This document shows, in pieces, positions 49,947 through 59,800 of a stretch of DNA of 64,000 nucleotides (its first letter is position 1; each line of letters begins with the position of its first letter). Source of the stretch: JAUMBM01 sp964441755 (GTDB lineage: Bacteria; Bacteroidota; Bacteroidia; Chitinophagales; Saprospiraceae). Where the stretch lies: the NCBI GenBank assembly GCA_964441755.1, contig CAYTVG010000011.1:62001-126000 (forward strand), read 5' to 3'. Made by a program: the position numbers and the translations under genes. A model generated the notes under the pieces. It was not told the DNA's origin and did not search any database. It saw nothing but the letters and a program-made list of their open reading frames with translations.

Positions 49947-52900
49947 CTACTTAGGCGTTTGTGCTGCCTGTGCCCGTCGCAGGAAAGTCGTTGCTGTACT
50001 CAGTTCTACCGCCTGAATTTCGTAGGTTTCGCCATCGGGCATGCGAACAACGCGATCCTTATCTTTCATACCCTCGATAATGCGCATGAATTCGGGATTA
50101 TTGGAACAGAGGCTTAGAATTCCCTGTTTGTAGCCTAGGAAATAGAACAGTTCGCTTGGTGATTTAATGTATACGTACAGGCGATCGTCATCATCTGAAG
50201 GCATACGGAGTTCTACATACGACTCCACCATTTTGCCTATACTTTCTCCATTGACGCTGATGAGGCCATTTTGTTTATCCATAGACACAAAAGACTGGTA
50301 ATCCCGGTTCCACTGCATTTTCAGGCGGCTGAAGACGAACGTTTGAGGGATCATTCTTTTGGGAAATTCGAGAAAGCCCAGGCTGAGGCCACTCAGGGCC
50401 TCATCGAGGTCCTTACCGGGGGCAAAAAAATTGGCGAAAGCCTTACGGTGATAGTCGAGATCCGTGATATAGGTAATGAGTCGGGAAGCATACGTTGCCG
50501 ACTTGAGATCGTTAGCGATAATGGACAGCAGGTTGTCGGGCATATTGAATACGAGACCGGCCATCCAGTCCACGTTGACAACAGGCGGAGGCAGCTCGGC
50601 TGCTGCCTGTGTCTCCTCCTGCGTTGGCTCATCAGCCATCATCATCATATTATCATCTTGCTGCGGAGCAGCAGGCTTGGGTGCTGCCACCGGAGGCGGG
50701 AATACCCCCTCAATAACACCTACAGCCTCCATGGAACAATACTTGAGTCCGGAGCCCAGCGCGAAACGTCCCTCGGCAGTCAGGTTACCCGTACGGTTGT
50801 TAAACTCCAGCTTATTGCCCCTGAGACCATCTTTCGTTACGACTTTAACGGAATCACCGAAAATGTACACATCCCGCTCCTCGTCATAGTCGAAGAATCC
50901 CTTAATTGGCAGCAGCGGTCGATCTTTGCGATATTGCAGCGGCATCATGACCCGGGGGTACACCTCTGCCGTCTCCTTACTGAGGAAAAAGCCCGTATGC
51001 AGCGGCTCATTTTCATCGCTGGCAGGCACATCAAAAGGAATGATGAGGTTGTTTTTGTCCCCGGGGCTGGTTACCCGGAACCAATAGGCCCCCGGCAGCT
51101 TTTCTGCATCGATGCGCGCATAACCATCGAACAAAATTTCCCTTGCCTCAGCGCTCAGGCTCATGGTACCATAGAAACGCGTCTTGCGGTCGATGAAGAG
51201 CGAATCTGCCGGTTCTATATCTGCAGTTGCCCGGGTGATGGAAGTCCGCTGGCTCAGCAAGCCCTTGCCCACGGGTTGGCCGACGATATTCTGGATAAAA
51301 ATCTCCTGTGCCCTCGTAGGCAGGTTGTACTCGTAATAACCGCTGGCACTGTAGCGCCTTCTGCCCGAGATAGTCACCACTGACCGATTGAAAACGTGGT
51401 ATTGGTTAAGTGTATCGGCAATGATGCGCGCATTGTTGAGTACACGCATACTGGCCGCCGGGTCGATATCAACCACCTGGCTATCAGGATATATAAATGC
51501 ATCAGCAGCAATCACATAGGGTACTCCTGTGACATGCAATGCCGAGCTACGCAAGTTAAAGGTCGCTTTTTCACCCTCAAAATTGAGCCCATCCTGATCG
51601 GGATGTGTGGAAGTAAAAAGCCCCAGCCGGCCTGCCGGCGGCTTCATAGTGATGAGTTCGCCCTTCATATCCCAGTCGAAGCCCCCCATTGAGGTCTGGT
51701 ACTGGTTGTAGGGAAGAAGAATATCGAGTGCCTCCCCGTTGGAAGCAAAAGAACCAAAGGAAGTATCGAAATCGGCCTTACCGTTCATATTATCGGATTG
51801 CAGTGCGATGCGATCATCCCCTTCGAGCGCATTAATTTTGATACCCATGGTATCAGCGCGGGCAGAAAAGGCGCCCAGATCGAAGAGTTTTGATTGCATA
51901 CTGGCCTGCGGCCAGCGCAAGCTGCCATCGCCTTTCAGACCTCCGGGTGTGAGGATGAGCGTACCGTCAAAGATATGCTGCCCGGACTTATAGAGATCAA
52001 AGCCAGCCACTTCTGAGCGTACATACATACTATCCTGATACGGGCGCCAGTCAATTTTCACATCTACCCCCCGCACCTGCGGTACTTCCGGCTGCGTGCG
52101 CACCTCTTCGAGATCGAAGCGATCGGCACTGGCCAGCGTTTGTTTGGGGAAAAAATTAATATCCACCGCATTGACAGAAGCGCCGAGGTAGCGCAGATTG
52201 CCCGTACCCAGCAGGCCGCGGTTGCTGAGATCCACCGCCCCGGCATATCGCCCTTTGCCCCCGTACACATCCTCGCCTGCTGCAGCCGTTTTGGACTCAA
52301 AGCCGAGCGACTTATCCTCATCCCTAAGCACCAGCGTCTCACTGATGGGCCTGAAGATACCAGCAGACTCGAGCACACCTGCGAAGCGTATATCTTCCGG
52401 CTCGTAGCTATTGAGTTTTTGGAAGCTGAAAGGATTGATTTTAAAGTAAAAAGAATCGCGGGTATAGATTCCTTTTTGATCGCTGGCCTGATCGTAATAC
52501 ACATAACTAAAGCCCTTACTCTGGAGCGAAGGAAACATAGGGATGGCCTCCTTGCCCGATTTGTTGCCGGGTGCATCGATCAGCAGAACGCCGGACAAAT
52601 GCTCGATACGGGAACCAATGCTCAGCGCCTGTCGGCGGTTTTCGCTATCGAACGAATCGATAGGCTCGAAAAGATCGAAATAGCGCACAGAATCGAGGCG
52701 AACCACAAAATCCTGGTAATTAAAATGCAACCCTTTGCCCTCCATGCGGGTATAGCCCGCAAACAAGCGGCCGTCGAAATCCAGGTTTCGATCAGCTTTT
52801 AGCAGAAACTGCCCGCCAACAGGCCGGGCCGCTACGCGGTTTTTGGGGCTAAAAACGATACTCTCCACCCCTTCCAGCAAGGTATTGCCCCGCGATAGGC

Positions 52901-54542
52901 TGGCCGTAGCGTTGATGCCCTCTGACTGCGACACAATGCGTATGAGGTCATAATCACCGTTATTCTGGCTTGCCTCGACATAGCGAAAAACTTTGTCTTT
53001 GATCTCCACCAGCTGTTTTTCAGCATCGTAATAAATAAACCCCTTGGCCATGAGATCGTACAGCAGCGGCTGTATAGACTCCACCGTAAACCGGCTGTTG
53101 ATCCGGCTGGCCAGCAAGGCAGCCGGCATTACATTGGTCCCTTCGCGATCAGCCGTTGCCTTCATGATGGCGATAGGATTGGCAGTGCCCGTATTTTGTA
53201 TGCGCAAATACTCTGTGGGGTTGTAAAAATCGTAACTCTCGAAAGCCACGTCCTGCTTCAGTGCATAGCCCGGCAGCGGCCGCCCGATCACCATAGAGTC
53301 CCGATCGGGGAAGATTGCCACCTCGCCTGCATCGATGGTAAACTTATGGAAGCTGTGAAAAAAGGGATTTCGATCAGCCCCGGTACGCCCGCGATTAAGC
53401 TGAATTTCTTTTGTTACTAAATTGACAACCAATCCAATAGAAGGATGATAGAGACTATCCTGATTAAAATAGACCGAGGTTCTCAACTGGCTGCCCGTAA
53501 TTTTTTCACCGGAGCGCAGCAGTATACTGTTGCCATCGGCAATCAGGTAAGGTTTCAGGTTTCTCCCGTACATAGACAGCCGTGCCGGCTGGTCGCGGGT
53601 ACCCGTAGCGTAGATATTTCCTCCTTCGATGCGGAGGCCACCCTTCAACTGTATTCCCTCCCCGACATTTTGCAGGCCCAGATTATTTTCGAAAGAAGTA
53701 AAGCGCGGAAAGGTAGCACGAGTCGTATCGGATACAATTTTGTGGCTGAAGCTACCGAGTGCACTGCGGTTGCCGAGAAACTGAGGAAAATGCAGCCTGG
53801 CGGTATCCACTTCGAGCAAGCTCGTACGCACGTCCAGTTCATACGAAGCCAGATCGGCATAGACAGCAGCCCCCAGCTTTGTTCCGGCCCAGTTGACACT
53901 CCCCCCCTGCCCCTTCCAGGTACCGCTTACCGGCAAAAAGAAGCCCGTGGTAGCTTTAACAAGAATGGAGTCCTCCCTGCGGAAGGCGATCAGATCGGTA
54001 GACGCCACCTGCAGTACTGGCTGCTGCTGGTATTGCCAGCTGTACTGCCGGCTGTTAATCTTCCAGGACACTGCATTGGCCAGGTAGCGAAGCGACTGGC
54101 CGGTAAAAAAATCGACAGAAAATTCGAGGAAGGACAGGAAATTATTGGCTCTGTAATGATCAGCATCATTAAACATCTGCAGCACAACGGCATGCCACGG
54201 CCGGAAGGCTGCCTCCCCGGCACCGGCCACCTGCGTGACCGCCTGCAGATAAGCCTTGAAATAAGGAGAAGCGGACAGCCGGCGCTGTCGCATACCCCTG
54301 AGCAGCAGCCGGACATTTTCTTTATCCTCAGCGGAAAGCCGGGCCGACGAATAGACAGCCGCGAAAGCGTTGAACGTCTCGACCATTACCTCCTGCTTAC
54401 CGGAAGTCATGAAGGCCTCCAGCTCTGTCAGAAAGGCCAGGCTGTCAGCAGCAGGTGACGATTGTGCCCGCAGCGAAAAAAACACCCAGCCGAGAAAAAG
54501 AAAAACCAGTCCGGTACGCATCATGCCAGCCCTCTGTTTCAA
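49947..54542 (-). CDS. Very large exported protein of unknown function (1531 residues)
   Basis: A 1531-residue protein with a signal peptide (MMRTGLVFLFLGWVFFSLRA, cleavage after RAQ). Residues 30-180 look helical (ELEAFMTSGKQEVMVETFNA, LRGMRQRRLSASPYF). From about 180 to 1280 the chain is strand-rich with recurring G-x-hydrophobic patterns such as GNIYATGTRDQPARLSMYG, LFAGYTRMEGKGLHFNYQ and YAGAVDLSNRGLLGTGNLRYLG. A low-complexity acidic/Pro linker with a Met4 run (QDDNMMMMADEP) lies near residue 1300, then a mixed C-terminal domain (RLKMQWNRDYQSFVSMD, YVELRMPSDDDDRLYVYIKS). No T9SS tail is visible. I do not recognise a family. It stands between the adhesin gene and prmA on one strand. Confidence 0.85.
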   Translation of the reverse strand: MKQRAGMMRTGLVFLFLGWVFFSLRAQSSPAADSLAFLTELEAFMTSGKQEVMVETFNAFAAVYSSARLSAEDKENVRLLLRGMRQRRLSASPYFKAYLQAVTQVAGAGEAAFRPWHAVVLQMFNDADHYRANNFLSFLEFSVDFFTGQSLRYLANAVSWKINSRQYSWQYQQQPVLQVASTDLIAFRREDSILVKATTGFFLPVSGTWKGQGGSVNWAGTKLGAAVYADLASYELDVRTSLLEVDTARLHFPQFLGNRSALGSFSHKIVSDTTRATFPRFTSFENNLGLQNVGEGIQLKGGLRIEGGNIYATGTRDQPARLSMYGRNLKPYLIADGNSILLRSGEKITGSQLRTSVYFNQDSLYHPSIGLVVNLVTKEIQLNRGRTGADRNPFFHSFHKFTIDAGEVAIFPDRDSMVIGRPLPGYALKQDVAFESYDFYNPTEYLRIQNTGTANPIAIMKATADREGTNVMPAALLASRINSRFTVESIQPLLYDLMAKGFIYYDAEKQLVEIKDKVFRYVEASQNNGDYDLIRIVSQSEGINATASLSRGNTLLEGVESIVFSPKNRVAARPVGGQFLLKADRNLDFDGRLFAGYTRMEGKGLHFNYQDFVVRLDSVRYFDLFEPIDSFDSENRRQALSIGSRIEHLSGVLLIDAPGNKSGKEAIPMFPSLQSKGFSYVYYDQASDQKGIYTRDSFYFKINPFSFQKLNSYEPEDIRFAGVLESAGIFRPISETLVLRDEDKSLGFESKTAAAGEDVYGGKGRYAGAVDLSNRGLLGTGNLRYLGASVNAVDINFFPKQTLASADRFDLEEVRTQPEVPQVRGVDVKIDWRPYQDSMYVRSEVAGFDLYKSGQHIFDGTLILTPGGLKGDGSLRWPQASMQSKLFDLGAFSARADTMGIKINALEGDDRIALQSDNMNGKADFDTSFGSFASNGEALDILLPYNQYQTSMGGFDWDMKGELITMKPPAGRLGLFTSTHPDQDGLNFEGEKATFNLRSSALHVTGVPYVIAADAFIYPDSQVVDIDPAASMRVLNNARIIADTLNQYHVFNRSVVTISGRRRYSASGYYEYNLPTRAQEIFIQNIVGQPVGKGLLSQRTSITRATADIEPADSLFIDRKTRFYGTMSLSAEAREILFDGYARIDAEKLPGAYWFRVTSPGDKNNLIIPFDVPASDENEPLHTGFFLSKETAEVYPRVMMPLQYRKDRPLLPIKGFFDYDEERDVYIFGDSVKVVTKDGLRGNKLEFNNRTGNLTAEGRFALGSGLKYCSMEAVGVIEGVFPPPVAAPKPAAPQQDDNMMMMADEPTQEETQAAAELPPPVVNVDWMAGLVFNMPDNLLSIIANDLKSATYASRLITYITDLDYHRKAFANFFAPGKDLDEALSGLSLGFLEFPKRMIPQTFVFSRLKMQWNRDYQSFVSMDKQNGLISVNGESIGKMVESYVELRMPSDDDDRLYVYIKSPSELFYFLGYKQGILSLCSNNPEFMRIIEGMKDKDRVVRMPDGETYEIQAVELSTATTFLRRAQAAQTPK

Positions 54543-54683
54543 TTAACTATACAATAAATCAGGTAGATCGACGCAGCGAAAAAAGCATATCAGTCATGAA
54601 CTTCCTCTGAGCCTGAAGGGCTTTTTCAGCCCTTTTCGGCTATTCGCCTGAAAGGAGGCCAAAGCTGCGGAGAAACTGCCGGA

Positions 54684-54700
54684 TTTTGCCTGCGGCAAAA
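54684..54700. repeat. Short inverted repeat TTTTGCC-TGC-GGCAAAA
   Basis: A 7-bp core stem inside TGCCGG...GCCGGG flanks that also pair. Similar in sequence to the element at 62826. It lies between the 1531-residue gene start and the prmA stop, and may end the prmA transcript. Confidence 0.5.
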
Positions 54701-54743
54701 AAGCCGGGACAGATCCCTGCTGCATGCATCGGTCTCCGCCACT

Positions 54744-55580
54744 TCAATTAAGCCTGAAATGAATCATCATCCACTGCTCCCTTCCCTGTTCGTTGAGCAG
54801 GTTGAAGCCTGCCTGTTGGGCCGCGGCGACAACCTGATCGCGATCATCTGCCAGAATCCCCGACACCAGCAGGTGGCCGCCGGGCAGCATCTTCTGGTAC
54901 AACGACGGCAGCGTCTGCAAAATTACATTGCGGTTGATATTAGCTAAAATGATGTTGAACATAAGCCCGGCGGGTACCGCCGTCAGTTCACCTTCATAGA
55001 TCCTGAGGTCGGGCGTGGCATTGATAGCCATATTTTCGAGTGAATTTTCATACGCCTCCCGCTCGATATCCACCCCATGCACCTCTGCGGCCCCCAGTTG
55101 AGCGGCCAGAATGGCCAGAATACCCGTTCCGCAACCAAAATCGAGCACGCTGGCTCCCTGCCAGGGCAAAGACTCCATTGCCTGCATCATCAGCCAGGTA
55201 GTAGCATGATGCCCGGTACCGAAGGCCATTTTGGGCTGGATAACCAATTCGTAGCGTACATCCTCCATTGGCGGATGAAAAGCAGCCCGCACCCCTGCAA
55301 AAGACCCTACTTTTACCGGCTGAAAGCTAGCCTCCCACTCGGCATTCCAGTTGGTATAAGGAATCAGGCGAGTATACCATGACAGGTCGAACTGTGCCGT
55401 GATATCCCTTACGGAAGCCTCGAGCTCGTCGGTCAGGGAAGAAGCCGGCAAGAAAGCCAGCAGTTGGTCGTCTGTTTCTTCGAAACCCTCGAAAGGCAGA
55501 TCTTCCAGCAGTGCCAGCAGCCAGTCGCGACGATCATCGGCCAGCGGGAAGTGGAAAGCGAGATAATCCTGTTGTATCAT
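54744..55580 (-). CDS. prmA: Ribosomal protein L11 methyltransferase
   Basis: A 278-residue class I SAM methyltransferase. PrmA hallmarks are KMAFGTGHHATTWLMMQ, VLDFGCGTGILAILAAQLG for the cofactor, DIEREAYENSLENMAIN, ILANINRNV with the catalytic region, and LLVSGILADDRDQV. The N-terminal 100 residues form the L11-recognition domain. It trimethylates ribosomal protein L11. It follows folD on the minus strand after 12 bases, so the two are an operon. Identification is secure. Confidence 0.94.
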   Translation of the reverse strand: MIQQDYLAFHFPLADDRRDWLLALLEDLPFEGFEETDDQLLAFLPASSLTDELEASVRDITAQFDLSWYTRLIPYTNWNAEWEASFQPVKVGSFAGVRAAFHPPMEDVRYELVIQPKMAFGTGHHATTWLMMQAMESLPWQGASVLDFGCGTGILAILAAQLGAAEVHGVDIEREAYENSLENMAINATPDLRIYEGELTAVPAGLMFNIILANINRNVILQTLPSLYQKMLPGGHLLVSGILADDRDQVVAAAQQAGFNLLNEQGREQWMMIHFRLN

Positions 55581-55592
55581 GTATATGATTTA

Positions 55593-56477
55593 CTATGCGG
55601 TATAGACCTCCTGCTTACAAGCGCGGAGCGTATTGAGCAGCAGAGACACCACCGTCATTTGGCCGACGCCCCCCGGCACAGGCGTCAGATAGCTGCAAAC
55701 CTGCGAAAGCCCGTGAAAATCCACGTCCCCCGTCAGCCTGCTTCCGTTAGCAGCCTGTTCATCGGCTACACGATTCATGCCCACATCGATGACAACGGCC
55801 CCCGGCTTGACCATATCGGCGGTGATCATCTCTGCGCGGCCGATGGCAGCGATCAGGATATCTGCCCGGCGCGTATGCGCAGGCAGGTCGACTGTACGGC
55901 TATGGCAGAGCGTAACTGTAGCATCACCCGGATAGCCTTTGCGCGACAGCAGCAGGCTCATGGGCGTACCGACGATATTGCTGCGTCCTACGACCACTAC
56001 CTCCTTACCGGCGGTAGGGATTTCATAGCGGCGCAACATTTCGATGATACCGAAGGGTGTAGCCGGCAGATAGCAAGGCAGTCCGATGGCCAGGCGGCCG
56101 ATATTGACAGGATGGAAGCCATCGACATCCTTGGCAGGATTGATGGCGAGCGTGATTTTATGCTCATCGAGATGCGGCGGCAGCGGCAGTTGCACGATAA
56201 AGCCGTCGATATCAGCATTATTATTGAGATCGTCAATAATTTGCAGCAGGGCCTCCTCGCTGATATCGGCAGGCTGGCGGATCAGGGTAGATCCGAAGCC
56301 CACCTCCTCACAAGAGCGCACTTTATTGCGCACATACACCTGACTGGCAGGATCATCACCTACGAGTACGGCAGCCAGGTGAGGAATTTTTTGTCCGGCA
56401 GCGCTTCGCTGCGCCACCTCCTGTGACAATTCAGCTTTGATCTGGCGAGCCAGCCATTTGCCATCTAAGAGTTGCAT
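55593..56477 (-). CDS. folD: Bifunctional methylenetetrahydrofolate dehydrogenase/cyclohydrolase FolD
   Basis: A 294-residue enzyme from ATG 56477 (MQLLDGKWLARQIKAEL), the normal start; a longer frame extends upstream without homology. The motifs are YVRNKVRSC with the catalytic Tyr/Lys, VQLPLPPHLDE, NPAKDVDGFHP, VVVGRSNIVGTPM and TPVPGGVGQMTV. The last usually reads GVGPMT, so Pro is Gln here. It interconverts methylene- and formyl-tetrahydrofolate in one-carbon metabolism. It is followed by prmA. A -7 box lies 51 bases before the start. Confidence 0.96.
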   Translation of the reverse strand: MQLLDGKWLARQIKAELSQEVAQRSAAGQKIPHLAAVLVGDDPASQVYVRNKVRSCEEVGFGSTLIRQPADISEEALLQIIDDLNNNADIDGFIVQLPLPPHLDEHKITLAINPAKDVDGFHPVNIGRLAIGLPCYLPATPFGIIEMLRRYEIPTAGKEVVVVGRSNIVGTPMSLLLSRKGYPGDATVTLCHSRTVDLPAHTRRADILIAAIGRAEMITADMVKPGAVVIDVGMNRVADEQAANGSRLTGDVDFHGLSQVCSYLTPVPGGVGQMTVVSLLLNTLRACKQEVYTA

Positions 56478-56878
56478 GTCTTGTCTGTTTATTGGTTCTT
56501 GCAGGGCTGAACAAACATCAGCAACTGCAAAGATAGCTAACTGTAGCCGGATTCGGGCCTGCCCTGACGGAATCGATGCGGAAATTTCACAGACTGTAGC
56601 GATCACAACAAAATGCGTGTGTGCATGGCCGAATACAAAAATAAATTGGTGTAAAATACCACAGGAATTAAAACAAAGGCTTACTTTTGCTGTGAGCAAT
56701 ATTTTCCATTTTTGCTTGTTGGGAATGTTTCCTTATATCCCTTCCTGCTTTCCCATGAATGACAATGACGACGACCTGCAGCTGAAGCCAAGTGTTTCGG
56801 GTGAGCATTTATTGATTGAATGCAGCGCCCGGATGGATGATACTTTTTCTCAATGACAGGTTATTAAAATATCTTTAC
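56478..56878. other. Intergenic region between folD and the type B adhesin
   Basis: A 401-base stretch between divergent genes. It carries the folD -7 box at 56528-56535 and, for the right-hand gene, TTTG (56686-56689) and CATTTTTG (56707-56714) only 17 bases apart, short for a Bacteroidota promoter. No gene. Confidence 0.4.
56528..56535 (-). promoter_or_regulatory. -7 box of the folD-prmA promoter
   Basis: On the minus strand the sequence is TATCTTTG, a full match to TAnnTTTG; the -33 position is unclear. It predicts a leader of about 44 bases before folD. Confidence 0.45.
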
Positions 56879-59800
56879 ATGATTCAAAAACTACGGTTGT
56901 TCCTGCCGCTGCTCCTGCTAAGCCTTGCAAGCATTGAAGCCCTCCACTCCCAGACCTACCTTATGAACGGCAACCCCATCAACGCCTGCTCGGGTGTATT
57001 CACCGACAGTGGTGGTCTCAATGGCAATTACAGTCCCAATCAGAATATTACTACGACCATTTGCTCCAACAGTATGGGCATTACTGCTACGCACGTACAG
57101 CTTACCTTTTCGAACGTAGACATACGGGAAGGAGATGTACTGACTGTTTACGATGGCCCTTCGGTAGCTGCCGGCACCTTATTGGGTACGCATGCGGACT
57201 TCAACGGTGATCCGGTCTTCATTTTTCAGGCCAGTTCGGCCAATACCAGCGGATGTCTGACGCTGGTCTTCACTTCTGACGGCAGTGACGAGGGAACCGG
57301 CTGGCGTGCGACCATGAATTGCGTGCGTTCGTGTCAGCAGATTTTTGCTGATTTGGCATCAGCGACACCGGCGGTAGAACCGGCTGACAACGGCTGGATT
57401 GACGCCTGTCCGGGCACGCGTATTTTCCTCAATGGTGCGGGTATTTACCCGCAGAACGGGCTGATTTATCAGCATTCGGACTTTACCTCTTCGTTTAGCT
57501 GGGATTTTGGGGACGGTGGTACCGCTGTGGGTCCCAATGTATCGCATATATACGACGAGCCCGGGGGGTACACCATACAGTTGACCATTACCGATCAGCT
57601 GGGCTGCAAAAACATCAACTTCATTGGTCAGCGCGTGCGCATTGCACCGCGTCCCCGCTTCAACATAGCAGGTGACATACCCTCGGTCGTATGTGCACAG
57701 GATACGCTTACGCTCTCAGCCATCGTCAACGACTCCAGCAGCGTTTACGAGATGTCGGTATTGCCCGGCATCAGCACTTTTTCTACGGGCGGCATTGTCG
57801 CTGACTCGCTGCCGCTGCCCGATGGCAACGGCGTGTGCTATACGTCGGCCATAGAAATCAACTCTTTCAGTCCGGGGCAGACACTACAGTCCATTGATGA
57901 CCTTGAGGGTGTATGTGTTGTGATGGAACACTCCTTCCTGCACGATCTGGAGGTTTCGCTCACCTGTCCCAGCGGCGTGCGTGTAGTCATGCACAATTTC
58001 ATTTCTCCGCCCAGTACGGGCGGGGCGGGCGCTACTTTTCTGGGAATACCCAACGACCCTGACAATCCGCCCGGCAGTATACAGCCGGGTACTGGCTGGG
58101 AGTATTGCTGGAGTGCCGATGCTACCAACGGCACCTGGCGGCAGTACGCTACCAATTTCAACCCCGGGACTATGCCGGCAGGCGACTACAACAGTTTTCA
58201 GTCGCTCAACAGTTTTGTAGGCTGCCCGCTCAATGGTGCATGGACCTTGGAAGTATGCGACCGCTGGGCTATTGACAACGGCTTTATCTTTGAGTGGAGC
58301 ATCAATTTTGCACCGGAGATCTTTCCGTCGCTGGAGACTTTTTCTCCCATGATTGTTGATTACAGCTGGCAGAACAACCCGACGGTCACTTTTTTTTCAC
58401 CTGACAGCATACAGGCGGTACCGCAGAATGCGGGTACTGCTGCCTACAACTTCACGGTGACGGATGAATTTGGCTGTGCGTGGGATTCCCTTGTAAATGT
58501 GCAGGTGCTACCCCCTACCCACCCTGACTGCAGTTCCTGTGAAGACGTGTACAACGATCAGGAAGATGTGCAGATATGCCAGGGGCAGTCGGCGCAGCTG
58601 GATGTGCGCATCGTCGACAGCACCCTGCTTCGCAGAGCCGTCACCTTTGAGTCTTTCCCGCAGGCTCCATTTGGGTTCAGGCTGCACGGCCCCAGCAACC
58701 CTTTCACCAACAGCATCAACGTCAACAGTATAAGGCCCATCACCCTTACGCAACCTACTTTACAGATAGAGCGAGTATGTGTTGATATAAGCACCAACTG
58801 GAATTCGGATCTGGTGCTTAGTCTGCGGGCTCCCAACGGCAGTTTGCTGGAGTTGTCTTCCAACAACGGAGGGGCCTCCGACCACTACCGCAACACCTGT
58901 TTTACCCCTACGGCTGCGACCTCTATCATAGCCGGCACCGGGCCATTTACCGGTGACTACCGGCCTGAGGGGAACTGGAGTAATCTGGGCGGCCCCATCA
59001 ACGGCGAATGGCGGCTGATAGCTGTTGACCAGTTTGGCATCAACGACGTTGGCGAGGTGCATTCCTGGTCGATCACATTTAACTCAGTCAATACGATTTC
59101 GTATTTATGGACACCGGCTGTAGGGCTTAGCTGCCCCAACTGCCCTACGCCAGTGGCGAGTCCGTCGCAACCCATCAGCTATCGGGTACTGATATCTGAC
59201 GCCTACGGCTGTTCGCTGACAGACACGATCAACGTAGTGCCCCTCAACCAGCTGCCGACCCCCAACATAAGCTGTGTTGCTACGGACGATGCGCGCATTA
59301 TTTTCAGTTGGCCTACGATTCCGGGCGTCAGCGAGTACGAATATCAACTAGTGATAGATGGCCAGCCCACCCCCTGGACGGGTCCCCTGGCGGCACAGAC
59401 CTTTATTGCGGAAGGCTACCCTGCCAATACGGTTGTTGAGATACGGGTGCGCATATATGTAGCGGGCAATCCGCTTTGCCAGCCCCCGATTGGCACTTCC
59501 AGCTGCACGGTCAATGGCTGCCCGACCGATCGTCCGCCGCTGGTAATCGACACCATACTGGTCAACCCGGTAGTTTGCCACGGAGGCAATACCGGTTCGG
59601 CTACGGTGGTTGTGGGCGGTGGTACAGCACCGTTCAACTATCGCTGGAGTCATTCGCTGGCACAGATTACCCCTACGGCAACCTTTTTGGAGGCCGGCAC
59701 TTACGAGGTAACGGTGACGGATGCCAACACCTGTCTGACAGTGGGTTCGGTTGTCGTGACGGAGCCTGACACCCTGCTGGTACAATTGCAGGCCAGTCCG

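Noticed and set aside
50271..54458. Several long plus-strand frames opposite the 1531-residue protein
   Set aside because: They have no start signals or recognisable content, and the minus-strand frame is continuous with a signal peptide.
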